Both the position numbers and the translations under genes were made by a program. A DNA stretch of 64,000 nucleotides from VAZQ01 sp963712565 (lineage in GTDB: Bacteria > Pseudomonadota > Alphaproteobacteria > Rhizobiales > Xanthobacteraceae), in contig CAVQIP010000040.1 of NCBI GenBank assembly GCA_963712565.1, positions 154,696 through 218,695 of the forward strand. Reading direction: 5' to 3'. The notes under the pieces are model-generated. The model was not told the DNA's origin, did no database searches, and saw only the letters and a program-made list of their open reading frames with translations. Positions 26,117-35,673 of the stretch are shown piece after piece; position 1 is the first letter of the stretch; each line of letters starts with the position of its first letter.

Positions 26117-28443
26117 ATGGGTGGATTGATCGGAGCACGCATTCCTCGCCTGGAGGACGGCGCCCTGCTCACCGGCAAGGGCCGCTTCGTCGACGACATC
26201 GCGCTTCCCGGCGTGCTGCACGCGGCCTTCGTGCGCAGCCCGCATCCGCACGCGGCGATCCGCCGGATCGACGCCCGAGACGCGCTCGCGCTGCCCGGGG
26301 TTCACGCCGTGCTGACGCTCGACGATCTCGCGCCGGTTCTCGCCCAGCGCCGGATGCTGCGGCACTCCAATTCCGGGACGCCGCTCGACCGCTTCTGGTC
26401 GTTCGCGCTCGCCGACGGGGAGGTGTCTTACGTGGGCGAAGCGGTCGCGCTGGTCCTTGCCGACAACCGCTACGTCGCGGAGGACGCCGCGGCCCTGGTC
26501 GCGGTCGACTACGACGTGCTTCCCGCCGTGTCGGACTGCCGCAAGGCGATCGAGCCGGCGGCGCCGGCGGTGCGGCGCGAACTGAACACCAATGTCGCCG
26601 CCGCCTACAAGGTTGCATATGGCGACGTCCGAAGCCGCCTTCAGCAGGGCCGCGCACGTCTTCCACGAGGAGCTTTGGCAGCATCGCGGCGCCGCCCATC
26701 CGATCGAAGGCCGCGGGATTGTCGCGGACGTGCGCGACGACGCCGTCGTGGTCTGGGCGTCGACCCAGAAGGCGCACGACCTGTTCCAGTCGTTGACCGC
26801 GCTGCTCGATTTCGACGAGAGCCGGCTGCGCGTGGCGACCCCGGACGTCGGCGGCGGCTTCGGTCCCAAGCTTTGCGTCTATTCCGAGGACATCGCCGTG
26901 GTGGCGGCGGCCAAGCTGCTCGGGCGCTCGATCAAATGGATCGAGGATCGGCGCGAGCATTTCACCAACGCCGCGCAGGAGCGCGACCAGTATTGGTCGA
27001 TCGACATCGCGGTCGACGCCGATGCCAAGCTGCTTGGCATCCGCGGCCGGCTGATCCACGATCTCGGCGCCTACGCGCTGCAGGACGTGAACATTCCCTA
27101 CAACTCGGCGTCGATGATGAGCGGGCCGTATCTGCTTCCCGCCCTGTCCATCGACGTCACCGTCGCCGCCACCAACAAGACGCCGGTGTCGTCGGTGCGC
27201 GGCGCCGGCTATCCGCAGGCAGCCTTCGCCATGGAGCGGCTGATGGACCGCGTCGCGCGCGAATTGCAGCTCGAGCGCGCCGAGCTGCGCCGGCGCAATC
27301 TCATCCCGCCGGAGAAGATGCCCTACACCAAGCCGCTCAAGGCGCGCTCCGGCGCCAGCATGCAGTACGACAGCGGCGACTATCCGGCCTGCCAGGCGCA
27401 GGTGCTGCGGGCGGCCGGCTGGGAGGATTTCCCCCGCCGGCAAGCCGCCGCGCGCAGCGAGCGCCGCTATCTCGGCATCGGGCTGGCGCACGGCATCAAG
27501 GGCACCGGCCGCGGTCCGTTCGAGTCCGGATTGGTGCGGGTCTCCAACACCGGACGTGTGTCGGTGTTCACCGGCGCCGCCGCGATCGGACAGGGTCTGC
27601 GCACCGCGCTCGCGCAGATTTGCGCCGGCGAGCTCGGCCTGCGCGTCGAGGACATCACCGTGGTCCCCGGCGATACCAGCGGCGTGGCGCTCGGGCTCGG
27701 CGCCTTCGCCAGCCGCCAGACCGTGACCGCCGGTTCGTCCGTGCTGCTGGCCGCGCGGGCGGTCGCCGACAAGGCGAAGAAGCTCGCGAGCCACGTGCTG
27801 GAGGCGGCCGAGCACGATCTCGAGATCGCGGACGGCGAGGTGCGCGTGGTCGGCGCGCCGCAGCTCGCGGTCAAGCTCGGCGAGCTCGCGCGCATCCTCA
27901 AGGGCGCTCCCGGCTACGGCTTCCCCGCCGACATCGACCCCGGCCTCGACGCCAACGTCAACTGGCGCACCGATGCGCTCGCCTATGCCAATGCCTGCCA
28001 CGTCGCCGAGGTCGAGGTCGACCTCGACACCGGCGGCGTCAAGCTTCTGCAAATATGTCGCGCTGCAGGACTCCGGAACCCTGATCAATCCCATGATGGT
28101 GGACGGTCAGGTACGCGGCGGCGTGGCCCACGGCATCGGCAATGCCATGCTGGAATGGATGGGATACGACGAGAGCGGGCAGCCGGTCACGACGACCTTC
28201 GCCGACTACCTGTTGCCCGGCGCCACGGAAGTCCCGGCAATCGAGACGCTCTATCAGCAGACGCCATCGCCGCTCAATCCGCTCGGCGCCAAGGGCGCGG
28301 GCGAGGTCAGCACCATCCCGACCGCGGCCGCGGTGATCTCCGCCATCGAGGACGCGCTGCAACCCTTCGGTGTCCGCATCGCGCAAACACCGATCACGCC
28401 GCAAAAGCTGGTCGAGCTCATCGCCAACGGCACCAAGGCGTGA
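26117..28443 (+). pseudogene. xanthine dehydrogenase family molybdopterin-binding large subunit (CoxL-like), two frameshifts near 26628 and 28053
   Basis: The restored protein is about 775 residues. Segment one begins MGGLIGARIPRLEDGALLTGKGRF and ends at YGDV. Segment two resumes EAAFSRAAHVFHEE and contains PDVGGGFGPKLCVYSED, SVRGAGYPQAAFAMERL and GAAAIGQGLRTALAQ. Segment three resumes KYVALQDSGTLINP and includes NPLGAKGAGEVSTIP with the catalytic Glu. One extra base at each junction explains both shifts. RGAGYP in place of the Cys-bearing CO-dehydrogenase loop places it among form-II/aldehyde-oxidase-like enzymes. No CoxM or CoxS gene is adjacent, so it must borrow electron-transfer subunits or act unusually. 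It precedes the HpaB-like gene. Confidence 0.86.
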
Positions 28444-28451
28444 GCGGTCGA

Positions 28452-28535
28452 GTCGTGCCGGCCTTGTGCCGGGCATCCGCGTCTTGTTTGTTGAGGCGAC
28501 GAAGACGTGGAGGCCGGGACAAGCCCGGCCATGAC
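28452..28535. repeat. composite palindromic repeat, 84 bp (family A, copy 2)
   Basis: Outer ends GTCGTGCCGG and CCGGCCATGAC, with two facing hairpins (CCGGC/GCCGG and GGCCGGGAC/GCCCGGCC-type arms). It fills the gap between the CoxL gene and the HpaB-like gene. Confidence 0.7.
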
Positions 28536-28552
28536 GTGGAGAGTCCCAAGTC

Positions 28553-30010
28553 ATGCGAACCGGTTCCGAATATCTTCGCTCGCTCAACGACGGACGCCAG
28601 GTGTTTGTCGACGGCGAGCGCGTCAAAGACGTCACCCGCCACCGCGCCTTTCGCGAGGCGGCGCGCTCGATCGCACGGCTCTACGACATCGCGGCGGCGC
28701 CGGAGCTGCGCGAGCGCATGACCTTTGTCTCGCCCAGGACCGGCGAGCCGGTGCTGCGCGCCTACCAGATCCCGCGCAGCCACGCCGATCTGCGGGCACG
28801 GCGCCTGTTCTCGGAAACCTGGGCCGAGGCCACCTTCGGCCTGATGGGGCGCACGCCCGATCACGTCGCCGGCTTCTTCTGCGGCTACGCCGCGACCCCG
28901 GGCGTGCTGGCGGCGGGCGGGCAGAAATTCGCCGACAACGTGGTCGCGTTCTACGAGCACATGCGCGACAACCACCTCTATGCCGCCTATGCCATCGTTC
29001 CGCCGCAGATCGACCGCAGCAAGCCCGCGCACAAGCAGAGCGACCCGACGCTCTATGCCGGCGTGGTCAAGGAGCGCGACGACGGCATCGTGATCTCCGG
29101 CGCGCAGCAGCTCGCCACCGGCGGCGCGATCGCCGACCTCATCCATTTGAGCTGCATCCATCCGCTGCAGCCCGGCGACGAGAACTACGCCAACTGCCTG
29201 GCGGTTCCCGTCAACGCGCCCGGGGTCAAGCTTTATCCGCGCCGGCCGTTCGCCACCGCCGCCACCAACGCGTTCGACTATCCGCTTTCTAGCCGCTTCG
29301 ACGAAACCGACAGCTACGTCGTGTTCGACAACGTCTTCGTGCCGTGGGAGCGGGTGTTCATCTACCGCAACCTCGATGTATCGCGCGACCAGTGGTGGAA
29401 GACGCCGTCGCACCTCTACGGCAATCATCAGGCGCAGGTGCGCTACGTCACCAAGCTGCGCTTCATGATCGGCATCGCCCAGCGCATGAACGAGATGACC
29501 GGCAATGTCGGCAATCCCGCGGTGCAGATCATGATGGGCGAGCTCGCCGCCCTGGTGTCGGTGTACGAGACCATGCTGCTGGCGCACGAGACCATGGCGT
29601 CGATCGATGACGACGGCGTGCTCTGGCCCTCCAAGGCCGCGCTCTACTCGGCGATGGCGCTGCAGTCCGAGCTCAACGGCCGCATGCTCGAACTCATCCG
29701 CGAGCTCACCGGCGCCGCCATGATCACGCTGCCATCTTCGCTGCGCGATTTCGAGAATCCGGAGATCGCGCGCGACATCGAGCGCTACATGCGCTCGGCC
29801 TCCTCCGACGCCAAGAGCAAGGTCGCGCTGATGCGGCTCGCCTGGGACTTCATCGGCTCGGAATTCGGCAGCCGCCATCAGCAATACGAAAAGTTCTACG
29901 GCGGCGCCTCGTTCCTGGTGAAGCAGAACGTCTATCGCAACTTCGATTTCAAGCGCGCCAATGCCCTGGTCGACGCCGCGCTCGCGCTGCCGCCGCTCCT
30001 GGAGAACTGA
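28553..30010 (+). CDS. 4-hydroxyphenylacetate 3-monooxygenase (HpaB) family flavin-dependent oxygenase
   Basis: A protein of 485 residues, the usual HpaB length. Starts MRTGSEYLRSLNDGRQVFVDGE, a hallmark HpaB N-terminus. Further family features are GFFCGYAATP, NPVQIDRSKPAHKQ-like region (VPPQIDRSKPAH), GAQQLATGGAIADLIH and GNHQAQVRYVTKLRFMIG. These enzymes use reduced FADH2 from a partner reductase (HpaC) to hydroxylate phenols ortho to the OH group. No hpaC is nearby. An extradiol dioxygenase of the homoprotocatechuate type lies at 42209 in the same window, so a catechol made here could be ring-opened there. The substrate is not necessarily 4-hydroxyphenylacetate. Confidence 0.92.
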   Translation: MRTGSEYLRSLNDGRQVFVDGERVKDVTRHRAFREAARSIARLYDIAAAPELRERMTFVSPRTGEPVLRAYQIPRSHADLRARRLFSETWAEATFGLMGRTPDHVAGFFCGYAATPGVLAAGGQKFADNVVAFYEHMRDNHLYAAYAIVPPQIDRSKPAHKQSDPTLYAGVVKERDDGIVISGAQQLATGGAIADLIHLSCIHPLQPGDENYANCLAVPVNAPGVKLYPRRPFATAATNAFDYPLSSRFDETDSYVVFDNVFVPWERVFIYRNLDVSRDQWWKTPSHLYGNHQAQVRYVTKLRFMIGIAQRMNEMTGNVGNPAVQIMMGELAALVSVYETMLLAHETMASIDDDGVLWPSKAALYSAMALQSELNGRMLELIRELTGAAMITLPSSLRDFENPEIARDIERYMRSASSDAKSKVALMRLAWDFIGSEFGSRHQQYEKFYGGASFLVKQNVYRNFDFKRANALVDAALALPPLLEN

Positions 30011-30094
30011 CACAGCTTCGCGACGCGAATGGTCTGCTCATCCCCCACAAGGGGGAGGGGAGTGCACCGAGTTTGCCGCGTCGCCGGCGGCCAG

Positions 30095-31022
30095 CTACGT
30101 GCTCTTCCACAAATGCGAAAACTGCGTGGCGACGATGCTCTCATACGGCACGTCGCCCGTGAGGATGCCGACGTCGCGGCAGAATTGGTTCATGCCGGCG
30201 ACGAAGCTCTTCGAGATCGACGGGTCGTAATAGGGCAGGTCGCGGCGAATGAGCTCGGCGATCAGCTCGGCCTCGGACGGCGGAAACAGCTTGCGGCCGA
30301 CCTCGGTCGCGCGCGCGACATTCTCCTTGAGCGCGGCGTGCGTCTTCACCATCGCGCGCACGGCGGCGGCCGCGGTCTCCGGCGAGCGCTCGATCAGCGC
30401 GGTCGGCGGCGGCAATCGACGCCATGGTGTAGTTGAAGCACGGCTTGGGGCCGTCGCCGCGCCGCACGTCGAGGATGACGGTTCCGACCCCGCGGCGCAC
30501 CGCGACCTCGGTGCCCATGCCGTTCGCCCAGAAGCCGTCGATCTTGCGCTCCTCCAGCGCCTTCGCCGCGGTTACGCCGAAATTGACGCCGGCGCCTTGC
30601 GCGCCCGGCACCGGCGCGATCTTGACCCGGTCGCGGTCAAGGTCGATCCCGGCTTCGATCAGCAGGCGGCGCAGCCCCATGTCGACCCACGGCGCCGCGC
30701 CGATGCTGCGTCCCTTGACCACGCCGAGGTCGCCGCGCGTTCCGCCGAGGTCCTTGTGCATGACCAGGAACCAGTACATGCCTTGCGCCTGCGCGCACAG
30801 GAGCTTGGCGCCCTGCCATTGCGGAAACGCCGACAGCGCCGAATGCGCGGAGCCGCCGACGAAATCGACCGTGCCCTCGCGCAATGCCGCGTAGCACTTG
30901 TCGACGGGGTAGATCATCTCCAACGCGACATCGAGGCCTTCCTGCTTGAAGCAGCCGAGCTCGATCGCTGCGATCGCGGGGAAATACGAGTTCGAGATCA
31001 TGTCGGGCACGGCGAGCTTCAT
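30095..31022 (-). pseudogene. ABC-type NitT/TauT-like substrate-binding protein, frameshifted near 30405-30415
   Basis: From ATG 31022 the protein starts directly MKLAVPDMISNSYFPAIAAIELG, with no signal peptide, and continues through MIYPVDKCYAALREGTVDFVGG, typical of THI5/NMT1-like or SsuA-like binding folds. After MASIAAA it jumps frame and resumes as TALIERSPETAAAAVRAMV to QFSHLWKST at 30095. One extra base explains the break. The restored length is about 309 residues. Lack of a leader is common in some cytoplasmic or lipid-independent members of this family, or the start may be missed. It sits 29 bp downstream of UbiD copy 3 and no ABC permease or ATPase is near. Confidence 0.78.
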
Positions 31023-31051
31023 CTCGTCATTTCTCCTGCATCAGCGATGAT

Positions 31052-32729
31052 CTAGTCGCGCTTAACCGGCGTATTCATGGCGACGTCGCTGCGCCGCTCA
31101 TTGGCGAGGTTCTTGCCGAGCTCGAAATATTCGCTCCGCGTCGCCATCTCGGCCTGACGCTCCAGCTCCTGCGGCCAATGGCCGAGATCGTAGCCGTGCC
31201 ATGGCGGCTGCGGCGTCAGCGGCGGCAGCCCGAGCCGCTCCCAGATCGCCCTGGCCTGCTCCATGAATTCGCGCTTCGGCAGCGCGACCGGCGCATAGGT
31301 GCCCTTGAGCGTGGCGTTGATCAGCACGGCCGCGGTTTCGCCCTCGTCGCGCGGACCGCGCGGTCCGTGGCCGGGATCCTTGTGCGGAACCACCTTGAGA
31401 TCGTGCTGCGGCTGGCAGCGGTAGGACATCGCCCAGAACAAAGCGTCGGCGTTGTCGGGCGCGATGTCCTCGTCCACGGCGACGATCCATTTGCCGGCGA
31501 AGCGATGCAGCGACGACGCACCGTAGAGCGCGCGCCAGATCTCGCTCTCGGGCGTGCCGCGCGCGCACTGGATCGCGATCACGGCGTAGAGGCTGGTGAG
31601 CGGCTCGTGCATCGCGACCCGCGTCACCCCCTTGATGCCGAGGACCGAGCGCAGGTGATGAAGATAGAGCGGCTCCATCGCCACGCGGCGGATCACGCTG
31701 GATTCGCTCGGCGTGACCTGGCTGATGAACGACGGTGAGGATCGGATGGCGGCGGCGGGTGATCGCGGTCACCTCCATGAAGGCGTTGTATTCCTGCAGG
31801 TTGACGTAGCCGTGGGATTCGCCGAACGGCGCCTCCGGCTCCAGCATCTGCGTATTGATCAGGCCCTCGATGACGATCTCGGCCTCGGCCGGCACCAGGA
31901 GATCGACGGTCTTCGCCCGCACCACGTTGATGGGGCCGCCGGCGAGCGCGCCGGCGACGGCGAGCTCGTCGAGATTCTCCGGCATCTTCTGCACCGAGGC
32001 GTAGGAGATCGCCGGCGGGCAGCCGACGACGACGGCGCAAGGCAGCGGCTCGCCGCGCGCCTTGCATTTCTCCCAGTGGGCATAGATGCCCGCGCGCAGC
32101 TCGACCGACGGATTCATCCCGAGCCGGCGCGGCGCCTTGAGCTGTCCGCGATAGTTGCCGACGTTCTGGATGCCGGTCTCGGGGTCCTTGGTGATGTAAT
32201 GGCCGGCGGAGAGATAAGGCGCGTTGTCCCAGCCGGGCGTCGAGATCGGCACCGGCAGGCCGTCGAGCGCGGCGCCGTCGCGATCGAGGTCGTCGCCGGC
32301 GATGACCACCTCCTGGCACGGCGCATCCGTCACCACGCGCGGCGGCAGGGGCGCGGCGATCGCCTTGACCCAGGTCGGCCCGATCTCCTCGAGCGGCCTG
32401 CCGAAGCCGATGCGGTAGACCTCGCGGTTCGCCGCCAGCCCGGCAACCAGCACGGCGATGTCGAAGCGGCGGCCCTTGGAATCCGTCGGCTGCGTGAACA
32501 GGAAGGCCTTGCGCTCCGGCTCTGGGATGCCGCCGCGATATTGCCAGCGCACCAGCGGGTGCATCTCGGTGTCTTTGTTGATCGGCTCGTCGACCACGAC
32601 GAGCAGGCCCGCGCGCGCCAGCGCCAGCACGTGCTCGTGCAGGTCGGGATAGCTGCGCGGATGCTGGGGCGGCCCGTCGCGGTAGCGCGCGAGCGCGCTC
32701 AATGCGCGCTCCGCAGCTCGATCGTCCAT
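31052..32729 (-). pseudogene. UbiD family decarboxylase, copy 3, frameshifted near 31729-31736
   Basis: From ATG 32729 (MDDRAAERALSALARY) the first part carries QNVGNYRGQLKAP (Arg region) and EPEAPFGESHGYV (paired Glu). It ends in HPILT. The protein resumes with one base skipped as SFISQVTPSESSVIRRVAMEPLYL and reaches VAMNTPVKRD at 31052. A total of about 559 residues is somewhat longer than copies 1 and 2, and it belongs to a different UbiD subgroup. An in-frame GTG at 32768 is an alternative start. It lies just after an amidase and before an ABC-type binding protein on the same strand. Confidence 0.87.
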
Positions 32730-32769
32730 CGGCGCCTCCGCCAACACGCGCAGTCCAGCGCCGTCCACT

Positions 32770-34128
32770 CTAGAACAAAGCCTTGATGGCCGCAGCCGCC
32801 GCGAATGCCTCGGCGTCGCCGTTGACGAATCCGGTCACCTGCAGGCCGAGCGGCAGCCCCTGGTCCTGCAACACCGGCAGCGAGATCGCGGGAATGCCGA
32901 GCAGGGACGCGTGCACGGTGCAGTTGGGATCGCCCGTCGATTCGAGGCCCATCGGCGCGGCGGCGGGCGCGGAGAGGCTCACGCAGGCGTCACACTCCGC
33001 CGCGAGCTCGGCGTAGAGCGCGCGCGCCTTGTCGCGTTGCGCGAGGTCGTTGCGGTAGTCGTCGAGGCGCATGGCCTCGGCCTCGGCGAGGCGGCCGAGC
33101 ATCACGGCGCTCACCTTGCTCGCGTCGCGCGCGCGATAGGTGTTGAGCGGCCAGCGCGATTCCCAGCCGTTGATCCGCATCGACAGCGCACGCGCCGGCG
33201 CGATCGCGGCCTCGACGGCGGCGACTTTGGCGTGGGATTGCCGCGTCAACACCTCGATCCCGGCGGCCTTTAGCCGCGCCAGCGCATCCGCCATCGCCTG
33301 CTTGGCGCCCGGGGAAGCGTCGACCCATCCTGCAGTCTCCAAGCAGGCGAGGCGGCGCGGCGTTTTTGCCGCCGGCGCGCTCGCCGGTCCGAACAGTCCG
33401 GGGTAGCCGGGATCGCCGCCGGCGCGAACCGCGATCTCGTAGGCGACCTGCCAGGCGTCCTCCAGTGTCGCCGCCAGCACGCCGGTGCAGCTTTGGCTCA
33501 AGCCGTCGTAGCTGCCGCCGCGATTGAGCGCGCCGAGCGAGACCTTGAACCCGATGCAGCCGCAATAGCTCGCCGGGCGAATGGTCGAGCCGATCACTTG
33601 CGTGCCGAGCCCCGCGCTGATCATCCCGGCGGCGACCGCCGCGGCCGAGCCGCTGCTCGATCCGCCCGGGGTGCGGCGCAGATCGTGCGGGTTGCGCGTG
33701 CCGCGCGGCTCGGTGGCGGCGAATTCCGTGGTCACGGTCTTGCCCACGATCACCGCGCCGGCTTCGCGCAGCGCCGCGACGCTGGCGCCGTCGCGCTCGG
33801 TGCGGCAGCCCACGAACAGCGGCGAGCCCTGCTCGGTCGGCATGTCGATGGTCTCGATGATGTCCTTGATGCCGATCGGCATGCCGTCGATCGGCGAGCG
33901 CGTCCGGCCCTCGCGCCAGCGCGCGGTTGACTCGTCCGCGGTCGTGCGCGCCACGTCGAGGTTGAGATGGACGAAGGCGCCGATCTTCGGCTCGAGCGCC
34001 GCGATATCGGCAAGACAGCGTTCGAGGAAGTCGCGCGGCGTATCGGCGCCGCTGGCGAAGCGCGGCGTCGCCGCGAGATAGGGCTTGCTCGAAAGCTTCA
34101 GCTTCTCGTCCGGCGCCAGCATGGTCAT
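32770..34128 (-). CDS. amidase (amidase signature family)
   Basis: A protein of 452 residues from ATG 34128 or 34122. Family motifs include GMPIGIKDIIETIDMPTE (catalytic Lys), RTPGGSSSGSAAAVAAG (Ser loop) and GTQVIGSTIRPASYCG. The nucleophile region reads GSTIRPA, with Gly to Ser differences from the amidase at 5609, but the serine is kept. The gene overlaps no neighbour: it ends 41 bp before the UbiD start and follows the cupin gene by 29 bp. Probably hydrolyses a carboxamide in the same pathway as UbiD copy 3. The substrate is unknown. Confidence 0.9.
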   Translation of the reverse strand: MTMLAPDEKLKLSSKPYLAATPRFASGADTPRDFLERCLADIAALEPKIGAFVHLNLDVARTTADESTARWREGRTRSPIDGMPIGIKDIIETIDMPTEQGSPLFVGCRTERDGASVAALREAGAVIVGKTVTTEFAATEPRGTRNPHDLRRTPGGSSSGSAAAVAAGMISAGLGTQVIGSTIRPASYCGCIGFKVSLGALNRGGSYDGLSQSCTGVLAATLEDAWQVAYEIAVRAGGDPGYPGLFGPASAPAAKTPRRLACLETAGWVDASPGAKQAMADALARLKAAGIEVLTRQSHAKVAAVEAAIAPARALSMRINGWESRWPLNTYRARDASKVSAVMLGRLAEAEAMRLDDYRNDLAQRDKARALYAELAAECDACVSLSAPAAAPMGLESTGDPNCTVHASLLGIPAISLPVLQDQGLPLGLQVTGFVNGDAEAFAAAAAIKALF

Positions 34129-34157
34129 ACCCTCCGCGGGCTCGAATTGTCCGGGCG

Positions 34158-34544
34158 CTATTTCCTGCTCTCGTCGTAGTAGTGGATCTCGTAGAGCATG
34201 CAGCCGCGCTCCGACTTGAACGGTCCGTGATGAACCCCCGGCGGCCGGCAGGCATAGGTCGGGGCGTCGAAGGCCTCCCCGCCCTTGCCCTGCGCGTCGT
34301 TGCCGACGATGAGGTCGCCTGAAATCAGATAAACCTCTTCCCAGTGGTCGTGCACGAACGGCGCGGTGGTGTAGACGCCGGGATCGAAGCGCAGCAGCCG
34401 CGTGCGGCTTCCCATCTTGCGGCTCTCGTCGATGTCGCTCGCGAGAATTTTCTGCTTGATGCCGGCGGGATAGCCCGGGGGCGTGACCCAGCCGGCGTTC
34501 AGGTCGACGCGGGTGAATTCGAGATGGGGCTTGTTCATCGGCAT
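34158..34544 (-). CDS. cupin domain protein
   Basis: A protein of 128 residues (ATG 34544; 34538 also possible). The two cupin motifs are visible: HDHWEEVYLISGDL with metal-binding His and Glu, and RPPGVHHGPF with the second His cluster. It matches the ChrR-like/cupin_7 style small proteins that often accompany catabolic enzymes. It heads the leftward group cupin, amidase, UbiD copy 3, binding protein. A role as an isomerase, dioxygenase helper or sensor is possible; none is shown. Confidence 0.82.
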   Translation of the reverse strand: MPMNKPHLEFTRVDLNAGWVTPPGYPAGIKQKILASDIDESRKMGSRTRLLRFDPGVYTTAPFVHDHWEEVYLISGDLIVGNDAQGKGGEAFDAPTYACRPPGVHHGPFKSERGCMLYEIHYYDESRK

Positions 34545-34782
34545 CGCTGGTCTCCGGCAAATCGGTTCTTCGTCATCCGAGTACGGGAAGTTGTGCAGAA
34601 ATCCACGGGGCGAACGGCTTGCGCTGGCACATTTCTCAAACGGAGCCAGCGGGCCATAAGGATTTTTCGGCGAAGTGGCACACTTGCGAGCACCGTCTCA
34701 CCGACGCCGTAGGGCCGGGGCAGGCAGGGGATGGCGGTAGCGCCGGTTTCACGGCTGTTCAGCGGAAGCTTTAGACCTTGGT
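34545..34782. other. intergenic, no gene recognised
   Basis: About 240 bp between the cupin gene and the islet at 34.8-35.6 kb. It has no convincing reading frame, and its composition is less GC-biased and less codon-like than neighbouring genes. It should contain the cupin promoter. Confidence 0.3.
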
Positions 34783-34986
34783 TCAGGCGGAAGCTTCTGC
34801 ATAGGCGGTGAAGAAGGGCAAGCCCTGCTCACACACCACGAGCCGCCCGCGCTGACGCTCGTCGATACCGAACTCCTCGACGGCGGCCGCCTCAGCAGAA
34901 CTCTCGTCTCGGGCGGATACGGTTCCGAGATACAGGCGCGCGAACCCCTCCACACGCGAGCTACGACGGAACCCAACCACCGGCAT
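34783..34986 (-). CDS. small hypothetical protein, possible islet-associated fragment
   Basis: A frame of 67 residues beginning MPVVGFRRSSRVEGFARLYL and including AAVEEFGIDERQRGRLVV. The last segment resembles a short conserved stretch in small uncharacterised Hyphomicrobiales proteins that are found near mobile elements. Nothing else supports expression. The gene lies inside the stretch that holds the integrase scar. It may be a genuine small gene or a decayed one. Confidence 0.35.
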   Translation of the reverse strand: MPVVGFRRSSRVEGFARLYLGTVSARDESSAEAAAVEEFGIDERQRGRLVVCEQGLPFFTAYAEASA

Positions 34987-35124
34987 CGCCGCCTGCTGCG
35001 CGCGCGCCAGCGCCGGTCACGCCGCCGCCGCGCCGCCGAGCAGTCTGATGAACTCGCCGTCTCACTCAATCACCTCATCGGCGCGGGCGAGCACCGTCGA
35101 AACCGCTCGACACATCCTACCGGC

Positions 35125-35391
35125 TCAGACAAGGATGCCACCGTCGGGAAACGGGTTGCACGACTCAACCCAGCAGTACTGCCGGCAACCGGCAAACGGG
35201 ATGCACACCGTGTCGCAACAAAGCTTGTTCCCTCTGAAAGTAAAGGGGCCAGTCCTGTAAGCGTAACAAGACGTGCATGACGCTACCGCCGGCACCACCC
35301 GCAAGCTACCAGCTGTATCGCCCGCCAACATGCGATAGCTTGTCGTCGACTTGTAGAACGAGGCTTCTGCGGTAAATCCGGGGATGGTCAT
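35125..35391 (-). CDS. small Cys-rich protein with conserved TIPGFTAEAS N-terminus
   Basis: A protein of 88 residues from ATG 35391, preceded by a strong ribosome site (AAGGAG about 9 nt upstream). The N-terminus is MTIPGFTAEASFYKST. The C-terminal half carries eight Cys (SCTSC, LCC, VC, GC, YC, SC) between residues 42 and 80. From general knowledge, small proteins sharing the PGFTAEASL leader with a variable tail are widespread in proteobacteria and lack an assigned function. No modification enzyme, protease or transporter is adjacent. There is no Sec signal peptide. The leader-plus-variable-Cys-tail layout resembles a ribosomally made peptide precursor, but that is inference. Confidence 0.6.
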   Translation of the reverse strand: MTIPGFTAEASFYKSTTSYRMLAGDTAGSLRVVPAVASCTSCYAYRTGPFTFRGNKLCCDTVCIPFAGCRQYCWVESCNPFPDGGILV

Positions 35392-35410
35392 TTCATTGCT
35401 CCTTAGTTGA

Positions 35411-35617
35411 TGTTGTTCTGCTGGTCGCGGCTCCACTCGGGCTGTCCATGCCATTGAAGGGCTACCGGATTTGGGGGCGACGGCGCACGAGCTGATGGCG
35501 TGGTTCGGATCGAAGACCCTGCGGGTGGCTGAGCATTACACACGCGCTGCAGACCGGGAGAGGGCCGGCCCGGCGCGCCGCGGACAGACTGCGAACACCG
35601 AGTGGTACATTTTCTGA
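35411..35617 (+). pseudogene. C-terminal fragment of a tyrosine recombinase (phage-type integrase)
   Basis: An in-frame stretch from 35411 to a TGA at 35615-35617 contains GATAHELMAWFGSKTLRVAE and then HYTRAADRE. That is the end of a tyrosine recombinase, with the last conserved His region (HELMAWFG) and the nucleophilic Tyr in HYTRAA. No Arg-bearing catalytic half and no start codon precede it; the upstream part diverges. It is a scar of a former integrated element and marks the right edge of the 34.6-35.6 kb islet. Confidence 0.75.
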
Positions 35618-35673
35618 TCCCGGTGTGGCGCAAGGCGGAGAATCTTAAATGATTTCAATGGTGGGTTTCCCGG

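Noticed and set aside
30037..30064. TCCCCCACAAGGGGGAGGGG as a full family C repeat
   Set aside because: Only a half element with one short hairpin is present.
34128..34560. Fusion of amidase with cupin (596-residue frame)
   Set aside because: The extension is read in the wrong frame across the cupin gene; amidase conservation starts near 34128.
35048..35260. Rightward small frame with SHSITSSARASTVE
   Set aside because: This type of frame recurs as an antisense or intergenic artefact in Hyphomicrobiales genomes, and it overlaps the better-supported Cys-rich gene.
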